In this document: one piece after another, positions 20,670 through 32,400 of the stretch
Position numbering within the stretch: the first letter of the stretch is position 1
Layout: each line of letters begins with the position of its first letter
Assembly (NCBI GenBank): GCA_029945375.1
Contig: CM057063.1
Location: forward strand, 2,043,894 to 2,107,893
Source: Agaricus subrufescens
Taxonomy: Eukaryota > Basidiomycota > Agaricomycetes > Agaricales > Agaricaceae
DNA length: 64,000 bases
Reading direction: 5' to 3'
The notes under the pieces: model-generated
Databases searched by the model: none
Told to the model about the DNA's origin: nothing
The model's input: the letters and a program-made list of their open reading frames with translations, nothing else
Translations under genes and position numbers: made by a program

Positions 20670-22258
20670 ATGAGCAGTTCTCAAGGTCGCACTGCACCAA
20701 AAGGTGGGGCATACTATCTTTCCAGTTTCTGATGAAAACAGAAAACATCAATCTCTGGTTGAACTGGTATTGACGTGAAAGCAGTAGATCCCTCTATCAG
20801 CCCACAAGCAATGAAAGAACTTCTCACCCGTTTGCAAAACACAGAGGAGAAAAATTCTGCTAGCCATCTTCAGAATCTCGCCAAGTATCCTGCAATACTC
20901 GACCACTTTGTAGATTACTCAGAAGACCCTACCAATGACCACCATGTTACTGTGCGTTCCTCTCATTATACTAACCATCAATTCGATTTAATTCTTGTAA
21001 TCTAGTTCAGAACATTTTCCAGAGTCAAAGCCAACGATATTAACAAAATGGGTGTAGTTGTCAGTGGTATACCATTTCAGGTTCTACTACAAACTATTCC
21101 ACAATTAGTTCTCAATGACAATCTATTGGCTGCCACACAAATCATGCGCTCCATTTTTGCTTTCAAAAATGCTGGAGACAAAGCATTCCAGTCTCTCGTA
21201 TGTGCTTTTTCATCATGAGCAAAGCACTAATAACATTCGGGATGACAGGCCGAAAGCCGTGCACGTGTTGCAATACAACAAATCATGTCTGGGATAATCA
21301 ATACATTCCAAGGATGAAAAGTATTTCTAGTCGAAGACCATGTCACCGTCGCTCACTTGAGAAGCAATGTATCACCCATCGAACTTCAACATGAAAGCAA
21401 CGGAACCATACACAATTATTTTCTGGCTGGAGTATTAGACTTCCTATACTGTTCATCGATATCAAAGGACTCCCTATCGCTCTGAGATCCTTACAGCAAG
21501 GTTTCACAGCTTGGGAGAACAGCTGTATGTGGCAACCTATTTATACCTAGATCTAGGGTGATCGACCGCATGTTTGTTAGCTGCCATCCCTCCAGATACA
21601 ACATGGAAAAGTATTGATGCATTTCTGCAATACATCGAGTGTAGAGCAGAAGCTTTTGACCATCTGTCAGGTCTTCCACCAAAGCTGTCTTGATGGCAGC
21701 TACTTGTTATTGAGGCAAAGGCCAGGGATGCGCTGCTCACTGGCAAGCCAAGTAAAGTCTCCCGCCCTCCAAGGTTTTTAAACAGCCCCCGGGCAAATCT
21801 AATGAAACACCCTTCTCATAGAAATGGCTCTCCCTAGAGTTCAAAGCAATGACAAAAACTTGGAGTTGGAAGTTCAGAGTGAGTATGATAACTTCCATAA
21901 TCACGATCAAAACTTATTTTTAGAGCTATTCCTCCTTGATCCAGACCAGTGGCTTCTTGCCCACGAGAAATTAGACTCCCTTCTCCCTCCTGAAGATAAT
22001 GATTCTTGCGTTCCACTTGATAATAGAGTCATTGACCGCTACCTCTCTGTTGTCTGGAACCTATCGAAAAACAAGGGGTGTCTCACAAGATATATACCTT
22101 TCGATTTCCTCAGCGAGAGAGACTCTCGACCTAAAGAAAGCGAGATAGAGAGGTTCCATCAAATTTTGGGCCTGCCCCCTTCACCTGAACCTTGCCCTCT
22201 CGAGCCAGTTGTTGGCGTTATACAGCAAGATGACAAGTATGTCGGAAAAATCAAATGA
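20670..22258 (+). pseudogene. Unrecognised multi-exon gene, probably broken
   Basis: Exons read cleanly at first: 20670-20703 (MSSSQGRTAPK), 20782-20951 (AVDPSISPQAMKELLTRLQN), 21006-21197 (VVVSGIPFQVLLQTIPQLVL) and from 21249 (AESRARVAIQQIMSG). In the last exon a TGA at 21315-21317 interrupts a frame that continues with sensible sequence (VFLVEDHVTVAHLRSNVSPI, NYFLAGVLDFLYC). A further open stretch at 21824-22258 (MALPRVQSNDKNLELEVQS) may be its 3' exon or a separate gene. No domain was recognised. The stop could also be a missed intron, so the pseudogene call is tentative. Confidence 0.4.
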
Positions 22259-22668
22259 CCGTGTGAAGGCATTATCTGGCCTTTAAAGGCTCGTTACCTG
22301 TAAAGGCCATAACAGTAAAACGATATCTGGCAAGGTCGGCCTGAAAAGGCATAGTCATGCAGGGTTATGCCTTATGTGTCAAGGATAATGCCTTGGCAGC
22401 CTAGGGCCTATCCCAAAAAGGTTTACCGGAGCCTTGTGCTCCAGCTTTTCCCAGGCTTGTCTTTACAGTTAATTTCCCACCTACGAAGTCCCTTTAAAGT
22501 TTGCCAGTTGTAGTAATCGAACCGTAGACTTACTGATTATTTACTTACCTTATAAGAGTTTCACACTGCGAACAAAACCACTACACTAAATGTCCGATGA
22601 TATATAACAAACTTGACTCAATATGAGGTACATCCAAGCCCTATAAGCATATAGTATGATCTCTACTA
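22259..22668. other. Intergenic with short aaggc-type repeats
   Basis: Between about 22265 and 22440 the words aaaggc, ggcctt and ggcata recur many times in both orientations, making local hairpins likely. No gene. It lies between convergent genes. Confidence 0.4.
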
Positions 22669-24600
22669 CTACGATCGGTTGCGAGTGCTACGACGTGTTT
22701 TCTCTGTTGTAGTCATATTACCTCTGCCCCTTCCTCTGCCTCTAGTTGTTTTACCACCCCGAGTAGGGCCTCCATCAGGCTGGGTTAGCACATTGACCAT
22801 GGGGGAAGGAGTTTGTATGGGAGCATGTGGAGACGTTGACCTTGCTGGTACAGGTGTATCAGATAATGATGGGATAATTATTGGTGCAGCCAATGATGAG
22901 ATTGCTGCACCAGAAGAGACAATCGGATGATGGATGAGTACGGGAGAGTCTTCCCCTTCATCATCGTTCTCGGAATTCTCCTGATCTAAAGTTAGAACAG
23001 AACCCGGGGTCGATGTTGGCAATGTGAAAGGAATATTGCGATGAGAATTCGATAATGATGAGATTTGGGTTCCATGGGAAATTGATGGACCATCAGAGCT
23101 ATTAGTTTGCTGAACGTTACTGACAGAGCTCAAAGGCATGTTAGCGAGATTATGAGCGAGATCATCTACATCTAAAAATAAAATCAATTCAAAGCTCATG
23201 AATGTGTGAATAGAACAGCAATACCTCGACTCATTGCTGAAATGGGCGGCCCTTCACATTCTGATGGAACTTCTGATAGAGCAGCATCAAGGGCTGCCAA
23301 GCGAGAATTGTTACTAGCAGGAATATCAAACGTCTCATGGTTAGAGTCTGTGTCAGCCTCCCCGAAGAGCCTCATGTTCCAAATTTTGATAATCTTTTGA
23401 AAGCGGGGTGACTCTTGATGTATTTCGATCCGTTGTTTGTATGCTAAAAATGCCGATCCGTAATCGATTCCTGATTTTGCACCAATCTCTTCGAAGCTAG
23501 TGTCATTAGACAAGTGAATTGCCTAGAAGACTTGATTAAACTATTTTCGCATACAAACTATTTTGACTTACCACAACACAACAAAATGAAATAAAGCCAG
23601 ATGTTACGGATTTGATACCCCACTTCATGCCATGGCTGTTCTTTGGCTTTTTTCCTCTGACTGCCGAATATCCGAATAAGGAACATATACCAATCTAGTT
23701 ATTTATTTTTATCAGCATAAATACAAACGAGTAAATCAAGACTTACCAAGAACAGGACATCATTTTGAAAGATGCCATCGGCATCAATAACACCCCTAGA
23801 ATATATGATTGGGGCGAGAAGCGGCTCAAATTTCTGCCCCTCCATATACAGTTGACGACATATCTCACTTCTCCCACGCACTTCAGCATTGGCCCACAAT
23901 TCTAATGTTATCTCAGGATAGGATGGTCCAAATAAATTCTGAGTTCGAGTATGAAGTCTGGAAATCAAGTTGGAGTGCTGCTGTTGCGCTAATTTGTTGA
24001 ACTACAGCCAGTTAATAGTATTAAAAATAGGACAAATGAAACACATACGTTTATTCCAAACTCGGATAGTTCCTCGAGATAACTATGATAGCGCTCAGGA
24101 ACACACTCATATAGCCTATACCGGATGTGTTCCATTGTATTTTCGGTAGACAGATATTGAGTCTCAATGGAAATCAGATTGGGCGGACAAGGGCTCTGAA
24201 ATACCGATGGCTTGACCCAAAGAAAATCTAAAAGTGTAAATTGATTAGTGATGGTGAGAAGGTCAGCTGCATAGTCAAGTGGGGTGGTAATCGTGATTTG
24301 CGAGTTTTTCTTCGGGGGCCCCACAGCTGATCCAAGTGCAGCCGCTTTCAAATTAGCATTCTCCAAGCGCAATGAATTAAGCTCATTCTGCGCTTCATCC
24401 AAGGCTGCTTGTGCACTAGCAAGAGCCTGTGCATCAGAGCATAGTGTAACAATTATACAAAGATGAGACTGAGTGACAAACATAATGACCACAAACTCAC
24501 TGCTCGCAAGTTGGAAATGGTGGCTGCACTATTGGTAGATGATATGAGAGCGGATATATTCAACAAATATAGCAGTGAGCAATGGTGGAATGCCAGTGGT
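22669..24600 (-). CDS. DUF6698-like basidiomycete expanded-family protein
   Basis: Minus-strand exons with GT-AG introns: from about 24600 to 24501, then 24049-24426, 23747-24001, 23572-23694, 23225-23522 and 22669-23171. The first exons form a coiled coil (ASAQAALDEAQNELNSLRLE). The centre has ELWANAEVRGRSEICRQLY and SRGVIDADGIFQNDVLFL. Next come EVGYQIRNIWLYFILLCC and LSNDTSFEEIGAKSGIDYGS, the pattern I associate with the family Pfam calls DUF6698. The tail is Ser/Thr/Pro-rich and ends in a basic RGRGRGRGN stretch. No start Met was found upstream of 24501, so the 5' end is open. Function is unknown; the basic tail may bind nucleic acid. Confidence 0.55.
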
Positions 24601-25157
24601 TGAGTTGAAGCGAAGGTAAGTACTCTCCAGTGTTTCTACAGCCTATTTAAGGGTTCTGTTGGGCTCTGAAAACTCTATACACGTCGCATTCAATTCAGAT
24701 TCAGCATGTAAAATCTCAGGTCTTTAGACATCAGAGCTCCTCCTGCTAACACATACAATTTCATATTGAACAGGCCTAGACTCGATCATGGACAGCACGG
24801 TGAACAAACTCTGAATTGATTGATACTGATATCATGTTTCAGAAACATGCACATATAATGTATCGTTAATAGTATTAGTTCCATCTCCTCACGGAGATGG
24901 GTACATAGTATTGATAACAAGATGCATGGAGCTATAGTAGTGCAAGTAACATAGTGAAGATTTTGAAGAACATCGGGTCACCTGTGTACAACCCACGCTC
25001 TATGTAATATATACTAGTCGTCTCATCTATAGTGTGTAATAAAAGACACTGTGCTCATTCCTTGCACAGTGTTCCATTTAAGAATTCGCAACACTGCACA
25101 TTAATAACATTTAATATATCAGTGGGGTGCCGAAGTTGTTAATGTAACGGTATTGAC
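24601..25157. other. Intergenic, no gene seen
   Basis: AT-rich, with no supported frame. It lies upstream of the DUF6698-like gene and downstream of the next minus-strand gene. Confidence 0.4.
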
Positions 25158-25916
25158 TCACCTTCTCAATATCTCCTGTCCTCGCATGAACATGTCACAG
25201 TCTAGCAAGTCAAACAGTACATAATCTGCTGCACGAGGGTGTGGAAGGGCTTCGCCTGATGGAATAAGAACAGCCCCCCGAATTATTGAATGAATGGAGA
25301 TGAAGGTGGCATCCTTTGCTGGTTGCTCCCGAAAACGAAGCAATTCTAGCTCGGTATCACTAATCAATCTGTTTCGATGTTGATATACTGGTTCAAATGG
25401 CTGTATATAAGCGAGATAAAAATCGCGGTCATTGATAGCAATCGTCAAAAGTGCAAGAATGCGTGCAAAAAAATTTTCCGGGTTCCCATTTACCAGTATG
25501 CAGTCATACCGGGGAATGCCATGGAAGTCAGGATTGCATCGAAGATGATCAACCTTGACCTCCCAATCTGCCAGGCAAGAATACTTAACCCGGAGATAGC
25601 AAAACTCAGTGATCTATCAACACATATTGGTGATTATAATACATTCACTCTAGAAGTTATGTTGTCATACCTTATGTTCAGACCGAAGTTTTACACTTCT
25701 GGTTCCTGGTGGCCCGGGCAGTGGAATGTCATGAGCGGGAAGAAATACGGTTAGAAAATGTGAGAGCTTCCTCCTAAATGACGAAAAAGCCAGATTGTCA
25801 TGATTTGCCATTTCATATTCTTCCAATGAGCATGGAGGTTTAGCAGCGCCTAACTTGCGGTACTCAAGATATTCTTGAAGTTCGTTTACCTCGGACTCTT
25901 CATCCAACTCCAACAA
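25158..25916 (-). CDS. Unrecognised expanded-family protein, 5' end cut by Gypsy LTR
   Basis: Two minus-strand coding blocks are visible. The upstream one (25665-25916) reads LDEESEVNELQEYLEYRKLG and RKLSHFLTVFLPAHDIPLPG. The downstream one (about 25600 to 25158) reads YDCILVNGNPENFFARILAL, DRDFYLAYIQPFEPVYQHRN and ends ADYVLFDLLDCDMFMRG. The style matches a protein family very abundant in Agaricomycetes and often lying beside KDZ-type transposons, which I know only from memory. The first block runs directly into the Gypsy LTR at 25924, and no continuation is seen beyond the element. The N-terminus is therefore lost or displaced. Confidence 0.45.
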
Positions 25917-25923
25917 ATCAATG

Positions 25924-26492
25924 TGTCACAGATTTGGAAGATTACGTTATATCTTACCAACGGCTGATCCGATTCTTACAAATTGGGCACCGTTGGAAAG
26001 CCCTGATCAAACCGTTTCTACTGATACCCATATCACCCGAAACGGCCTAGTAATTGTTGAGATATTCAACGTTCTTTATTCTCTGTGCCATAAGTTAGAA
26101 GACCTTAATTACCTAATTGTTCTAGAGCAGTCCAGACCATTCTAGAACATTCTAGAACCTTCTAGAATGTTCTCTATCACATCATTATCGCACCATTACC
26201 CAGAGTAACCCAGAGTAACTCAGAGTAGTAAAGGGATTGTTCCTATTGGTTGGTTATTATTAGAGTAGCTAAACTTAGATACATTATTAGTCATGACTAG
26301 AGTCCCTGGGGTCATTGGTAGTGTCCCGGGTCCTTCTCAGATGTGTATATAAGTAGCTTGTCTTGGTGTCCTTAAGACCCAGACTTAACAACATCAGTTG
26401 TGCTTTGTCATCCCATCTCTCTGCTTATTTAAGATCACTGCTCTTTCCCCATTTATCTCTCAAGGTTACTTAGGTAAGCAACATTTGTGATA
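25924..26492 (+). repeat. 5' LTR of the Gypsy element
   Basis: It starts TGTCACAG and ends TTTGTGATA, an imperfect inverted end pair. It contains the heat-shock-element array and a TATA box (tgtatataag, about 26343-26352) about 150 bases before its end. That order places U3 first and a short R-U5 after the TATA box. Confidence 0.95.
26140..26172 (+). promoter_or_regulatory. Perfect heat-shock element array in the 5' LTR
   Basis: Seven modules alternate TTC and GAA at strict two-base spacing: TTC at 26140, 26150, 26160 and 26170, and GAA at 26145, 26155 and 26165. This is the textbook binding site for trimeric heat-shock factor (inverted nGAAn units), and two HSF trimers could bind. It lies about 170-200 bases upstream of the TATA box, a normal enhancer position. 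Partial matches extend upstream (ttctagagcagtcc). Confidence 0.85.
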
Positions 26493-27177
26493 GTTTGTTA
26501 AGTCTGCTCTTTTGGGCATGATTGTTTGGCAATCATGTCTGGGTTGTTTGCAGATGTGTATTCTTGTTTGGGCATTGGGGGCATTTCAGTCATAGTTGCT
26601 GCAAAGAGCTATTGACTTATGGAGAAGGCCTTTGGCTTTGTCTTGGCATTGTTTGTCATTGTTTGTCACTATTTTGACACTATTTGTCACTATTTGACCA
26701 ACTTTGTCCATGATTGGCAACACCTTGTCATTTGTTTGGCATTGTTTGTCCATGTTTGGCATTGATGGATCAATGTTTGTGATGGTGTTTGTGATGACCC
26801 TGATATTCAGTGTTGGACTATTATGTCATAGGGACTACCTTTTATGGTGTCTTACCTAATCCACTTGCCGGACCCTAGGCGTAAGGGGTGTCAGCTTATT
26901 CCTATTACTGGAAACTGACTTGATAAAACCATGAGGCATATCTTTGTCGTTGACGGTTGAGTCTTGTTAGTAGCGACTTAGGATTTGTGTAATACAAACC
27001 TTTGCAGTGTGTGTGGAAGCACACTGAGATCTGATACTCCCCCTCCATAAGCCAGTGTGAGAAACTGGATATGACGTCGACTCTCCCATCAAGATACACA
27101 TCAAGACCCACTTTCTTTATTTGTACCTCATCTGCTGAAATAGAGATGTTGTATTCACACCACTTGTTGCCTTAGCC
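26493..27177 (+). other. Gypsy 5' leader with degenerate TTTGTC/TTTGGC repeats
   Basis: Between about 26500 and 26790 the words ttgtcattgtttg, tttgtcactattt and tttggcattg recur many times, forming a degenerate short repeat on the leader RNA. No typical tRNA-complementary TGG primer site directly follows the LTR. A different priming mode is possible but cannot be shown here. Confidence 0.5.
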
Positions 27178-27894
27178 ATGCCAAAAGTCAAAAAATCTGA
27201 TGTCATTCATTATCATGACGAAATGACCTGGAAACCTGGTCGTTTTGAAATGACCAAAGACATGAAAAACCGAACCAAACATATTGGTCGTCCTACCAAA
27301 CACTATCATCCTCCCCCTCCTGTCCCTCTCATCAAGCGTGTTCTGTCGCCAGAAGAATATGCTGAGATCAGGAAGGACCATGAAGATGAAATGAATCAAA
27401 TGTCACTTCTTCAACGACTCACCAAAGAACGTAAAACTTTGGAAGAACGAATTGCAAGCTCTCCTCCACTTTTGGACCGCATTACTCCAGCTGTTCCAAA
27501 ACTTCCCACACTCTCTCCACCTATCCCACCTGATCTTCATATCAAGAAAACCAAGTATCTCTTACGTATTCAAGAGTTCAAACAGGTTATCCAACCTACT
27601 CTGGATCGTCTCGAACCTGTTTTCAAGGCCTTTGAACAAAGGGTCTCAGAACTCACTCTTCCGCAGGAGAAATCGGCAGAAGAGGAATTGAACGACCCAC
27701 TCTGGGATTGGTTCAATAGATTGCAGGTTATTGAGAGAGATATTGAAAAGATAGGTCATAAATTCAAAAATGGAGACTGGAGAAAACTTAAAGGAGCCTG
27801 TAAACGAATTAAAGCAGTGTCTTTTAGCAACTTAGCTACTAGATTGGTAGAAATTAGACAGGAATTGTTATCTCTAAACATTACATTACCTTAA
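27178..27894 (+). CDS. Extra ORF upstream of gag in the Gypsy element
   Basis: An intact 238-codon frame sits between the leader and gag, starting MPKVKKSDVIHYHDEM, with a normal stop 110 bases before gag. It is Lys/Glu-rich, has a Pro-rich middle (VPKLPTLSPPIPPDLH) and a predicted helical second half (LRIQEFKQVIQPTLDRLEPV, WFNRLQVIERDIEKIG). No retroviral domain was recognised. Gypsy elements normally begin with gag, so this is an additional protein. It could be a split N-terminal gag part or an accessory factor. Preservation without stops argues that it is under selection or very recent. Confidence 0.7.
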   Translation: MPKVKKSDVIHYHDEMTWKPGRFEMTKDMKNRTKHIGRPTKHYHPPPPVPLIKRVLSPEEYAEIRKDHEDEMNQMSLLQRLTKERKTLEERIASSPPLLDRITPAVPKLPTLSPPIPPDLHIKKTKYLLRIQEFKQVIQPTLDRLEPVFKAFEQRVSELTLPQEKSAEEELNDPLWDWFNRLQVIERDIEKIGHKFKNGDWRKLKGACKRIKAVSFSNLATRLVEIRQELLSLNITLP

Positions 27895-28004
27895 AATGGA
27901 GATCTACTGTCTTTGACTGGCATTGGCTATGTGTGATTTTCTTTTTATTTGCACTTCTTTCACGACAAACTTTATTGTTCATTATTGACAAGGTTACTTA
28001 GACC

Positions 28005-29462
28005 ATGTCTGACTTCATTCCCAACTACATCCCATACTCTTCATCTGTGGTTATGCCAGAAGATAATGCTGATGCCTGGGCGAACCGAGTTTCTCATGGA
28101 GTTAACTTTGCTGTTCTCAACATGGCTGATGAACCGCCTCGTGCAGCCCTGGCTCATCTACTTCGCAATGCCCACACAGTGGATACTGAAACTATGAAAG
28201 AGTATATTGACGAAGAAGTTGAAGGATTATCTTCCCATTATAATGAGGCACTCGATAGGGCATACTCTCGAATCGCTATTCTTGAGGCCAGGCTGTCTTC
28301 ATTGTTGAACCTTGAAGCAAGAGTTAATCTTCTTCAAAATCAGATAGGCCAAACTCCTGCTGATGCTAACTCTGGTGTTGCAAAAACCAGAGTTCCTGAA
28401 CCTCCGACCTATGCTGGATCTGAGAATAAAATGCAGCTAGATGATTGGTTAAATCAAATGGCCCTATACTGTGCAGCTTCTGGAATCGTCACTGACCACC
28501 AGAAAATCATATGTGCACTTACTCGATTACGTGCACCAGCTAGCACTTATATGAAGGACTATTTTGTCAAGGTTCAAATGGATCAACCTCTTGGAAACTG
28601 GGAAAACTTTGTTAAGGAATTGAAGAGTATTTATGGACAAAGGGACGATAAGGAAGGTGCTAAGAAGGAATTGGCAGCACTATGGGGCAATAAGGAGCTT
28701 GCCAAGAAAAACTTTGTCAAATTTGTGGAACATTATCGTACTTTGGCTAGGATTGTTGACTATCCTGATGAAGTCCACATTGACAAGTTGAAAGATGTTA
28801 TACCTGATGAGTTGCGAAAATCGCTTATCATGTATGAAATCAATAATTTGGCGCCAAAAACTTGGGATGAATATCTCCAGTTATTGCTTAAGGCATTCAA
28901 ACTCCTTCACCCTGATAAGGCTCAAGGTGTCATTTTCGGCGACAGCGGAAATGCAAGTGGTAGTGGCAACAAGGATCCATATGCTATGGAGATTGATCAG
29001 GCGAAAAAGAAGAAAACCAAAGAGGCTAGTAGTCAAGAGAAGGTACAGAAATACTGTCAAATCTGTGCTGGCAAAGGGTTGAAGACAAAATCTAAGACCC
29101 ACAATACTAGTGACTGCTATGATAAACCTGGCAATGAGAGTAAACGTCCTCAGAAGTCTACTCCATCTTCTTCTAAACCAACTCCATCCTCGTCATCTGG
29201 ATCTTCAAATGGTACTTATAAACCCAAAAACTTCAAGACTCGACTAGTCGAGTTGCTCAATTCTATGGATGATGATGACCCAGAAACCCCTTCTGAGGTT
29301 GTCACCGTCAACAGCGCGACCATCGAAGAACTTCCTGATTCCACGCCTGTTGAAACAAAGGCTGTAGCACAAATCGGTGATGTGCTGAAGGGATCTGGGA
29401 AGCCGACGGGCTCCAAAAAGCTTAAAGGAAGGGCTCAGATGGATTTTCCGGAAGGACTGTAG
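28005..29462 (+). CDS. Gypsy Gag polyprotein
   Basis: The 485-codon protein starts MSDFIPNYIPYSSSV. An early coiled coil (RAYSRIAILEARLSSLLNLE) precedes the capsid-like core (LDDWLNQMALYCAASG through FVEHYRTLARIVDYPDEVHI), which matches Ty3/Gypsy Gag. A zinc-knuckle-like CQIC...HNTSDC follows near residue 350. The tail is Ser/Pro-rich. It forms the particle shell and packages RNA. Its stop at 29460-29462 overlaps the open pol frame. Confidence 0.9.
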   Translation: MSDFIPNYIPYSSSVVMPEDNADAWANRVSHGVNFAVLNMADEPPRAALAHLLRNAHTVDTETMKEYIDEEVEGLSSHYNEALDRAYSRIAILEARLSSLLNLEARVNLLQNQIGQTPADANSGVAKTRVPEPPTYAGSENKMQLDDWLNQMALYCAASGIVTDHQKIICALTRLRAPASTYMKDYFVKVQMDQPLGNWENFVKELKSIYGQRDDKEGAKKELAALWGNKELAKKNFVKFVEHYRTLARIVDYPDEVHIDKLKDVIPDELRKSLIMYEINNLAPKTWDEYLQLLLKAFKLLHPDKAQGVIFGDSGNASGSGNKDPYAMEIDQAKKKKTKEASSQEKVQKYCQICAGKGLKTKSKTHNTSDCYDKPGNESKRPQKSTPSSSKPTPSSSSGSSNGTYKPKNFKTRLVELLNSMDDDDPETPSEVVTVNSATIEELPDSTPVETKAVAQIGDVLKGSGKPTGSKKLKGRAQMDFPEGL

Positions 29463-32400
29463 AGGATAATGTCTGTGATCTACAGTCTGGAAGTAGTATA
29501 CCTCATGTTGGCTCAGATAGTTCTGAAGTAGTACTGGATGCTTGTGTAAATAATATATCGCGCAACAAGACTTCTTCTTTTAGACTTCCAGTAACACTAT
29601 GGGTATACGGCACAAAAGTGCAGACCGAGGCTTTAGTTGATTCGGGAGCCACAACAAACTTCATCGACAAAGAGTTTGTCAAACAAAATAACCTGGCTAC
29701 ACATAAATTGGCTTCACCGTATAGAGTAATCAATGCGGATGGAACTCCAAATAAATCTGGACAGATTAATGAATATGTCCGTGCCTATGTTGAGATTGGT
29801 TCTCACAAGTCCACACATTATCTCTTTGTCACTCAGTTAGGGGACAAGAATATGATGATTGGATATTCATACTTGTATAAACACAATCCAACTATTGATT
29901 GGCACAATGGGGAATGGGAGTTCACCAGGTGCCCGGATACATGTACCAGTAAAGCCCGTAAAACACGAGATGTAGAAGCTGGTGCCAACGAGCTTTCTCT
30001 CGACTCTGATAATCCATGGGAATCTTCATTGGACGACTTAGGTGATGAAGACATGGATAATCCACATATTAATTGGGTCGATGTAAATGACCCTGACGAT
30101 CGCCAACAAGCTATGGTGATAGCATCTATGTTCGACAAAGACATAGAAGAGGAACTTGACGATGAAGATACTAAGAACTGGAAGGAACATGTGCCAGAAT
30201 GGCTACATGAGTACGGTGACGTGTTTTCTAAAGTCAAGTCAGAACGTATGCCAACTAGAAAGGAATATGACCATGGAATTGAGTTTGTTGAAGGCGCAAT
30301 GCTTCCCAAACCAGCTAAGGTCTATCCTTTGTCTCCAAAAGAGAGAAATTCTCTTGATTTATGGATTGATGAAGAACTCCGTAAAGGTTATATACGACCT
30401 TCTACAAGTCCAATTGCTGCCCCATTCTTCTTTGTCAAAAAGAAAGATGGCAGTCTTCGACCAGTCATGGATTACCGTGCACTCAATGGTATCACTGTCA
30501 AAAACCGTTATCCTATTCCAAGAATCTCTGACTTGATTGAATCTCTCAGTCAAGCTTCAATATTCACAAAAATTGACCTTAGATGGGGATATAACAATGT
30601 CCGCATCAAAAAGGGAGATGAATGGAAAACTGCTTTTATAACACGACGTGGACTATTTGAAGCAACGGTTATGTATTTTGGTTTCTCTAATGCACCAGCC
30701 ACATTCCAAAGTATGATGAACAATATACTTGGAGACTTGATTCGTAAAGGACAAGTTATGGTGTACTTAGATGATATCCTTATATTTGGGAATGATAAAA
30801 AGGAACATCAGAAACTGGTCAAAGAAGTGCTGAAAAGACTTCGAGAAAATGACCTATTTGCTAAAGCAGAAAAGTGTTCCTTTGAACAAACAAGTATGAA
30901 ATATCTTGGAATGGTCATTTCCCATAACAAGGTCGAAATGGATGAGGAGAAACTCAATGGAGTTCTTGAGTGGCCAGTACCTACTAAGGTTAAACATGTT
31001 CAGGCATTTATTGGATTTGCGAATTACTATCGCAGGTTTATTAAAGACTTTTCCAAAATTGTCAAGCCACTCACCAATCTGACCAAGAAAGATCAACCTT
31101 GGGTTTGGGAAGCAGAACAGCAAAATGCATTTGAAGCGCTGAAAAAGGCTTTCACCACTGCTCCCATTCTACGTATCCCAGATGATGAAAATCCCTTTAG
31201 GCTGTCAACAGATGCAAGTGATTTTGCTACTGGTGCAGTCCTCTCCCAGCTGGACCCAACTGATAGCTTGTGGCACCCAGTTGCTTATTTCTCTAAGTCA
31301 TTAGATATTCATGAACGAAATTATGAAATATATGACAAAGAGTTATTAGCCATTATCAGGGGATTAGAGGAATATCGTCATCTTCTAGAGGGACATCCTA
31401 AGATAATTGAGATCTGGTCAGATCATCAAAACCTCACATACTTCAAGTCAGCACAAAAACTGACTAGGAGACAAGCCCGGTGGGCACTATACCTCACACG
31501 CTTTCACTATTCCCTATACCACAAACCAGGAAAGACGATGCAAGCTGAAGACCCTCTGTCCAGGAGGCCAGACCATGAAGAGGGGGTAAACTTCGATAAT
31601 GAGGATCAAATTCTTTTGAAGCCTGAATTTTTCGCTGTTCAAGCTATCGAAGCTGTTCATGAGTCACCTATAAATGATGAACAAATCCTAAAAGAGGTCA
31701 AACAAGCATTACTTTCCGATGATGTGACAAAGGACTATAAGTCACTTTTACAGTCTGGTCCTCGTGAATTTGGAAAATCACTACAGGATTGGAACTATGA
31801 AAATGGTCTACTACTATATAGAGGAAAGGTCTACATCCCTAAAAGCATAGATGATCATCTGAGACGTCATATTGTCCAGATTCATCATGACTTGCCCTCA
31901 GCAGGACATCCAGGACGATGGAAAACATATGAATTGGTTTCTAGAAACTATTGGTGGCCTAGTATGTCTATATTTGTCAAGAACTATGTTAAAGGCTGTG
32001 ATATGTGTCAGCGGATGAAAAATCACCCACAACAGCCCTATGGACTGCTTATTCCAAACAAGGTACCTAATGGTCCTTGGGAAATTATATCTACCGACCT
32101 TATTACTCAATTACCTGAGTCAAATGGCTATGACGCAATATGTGTTGTTGTTGACAGATTAACAAAACGAGCTCACTTCTATCCCATTAACAACCGGTTC
32201 ACCTCACAAGATCTAGCGCAATTACTATATGATAGGATATATCCCCTACATGGATTGCCATTACAGATCATATCTGATAGAGGAGTACAGTATTCAGCTG
32301 AACTCTTCCAGAATTGGTGTCGGATATTGGGTATTGAGTCAACTATGTCAACAGCCTACCATCCTCAAACAGATGGTCAAACTGAGCGTGTTAACCAGAC

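Noticed and set aside
25158..25916. Gene continuing across the Gypsy element into 33747 onward
   Set aside because: The right flank reads in the opposite orientation and the minus strand there has no matching frame, so a simple interrupted gene is not supported.
26500..26790. Possible CRISPR-like or structured repeat in the Gypsy leader
   Set aside because: The repeats are short, degenerate and contiguous, with no unique spacers, and the host is eukaryotic.
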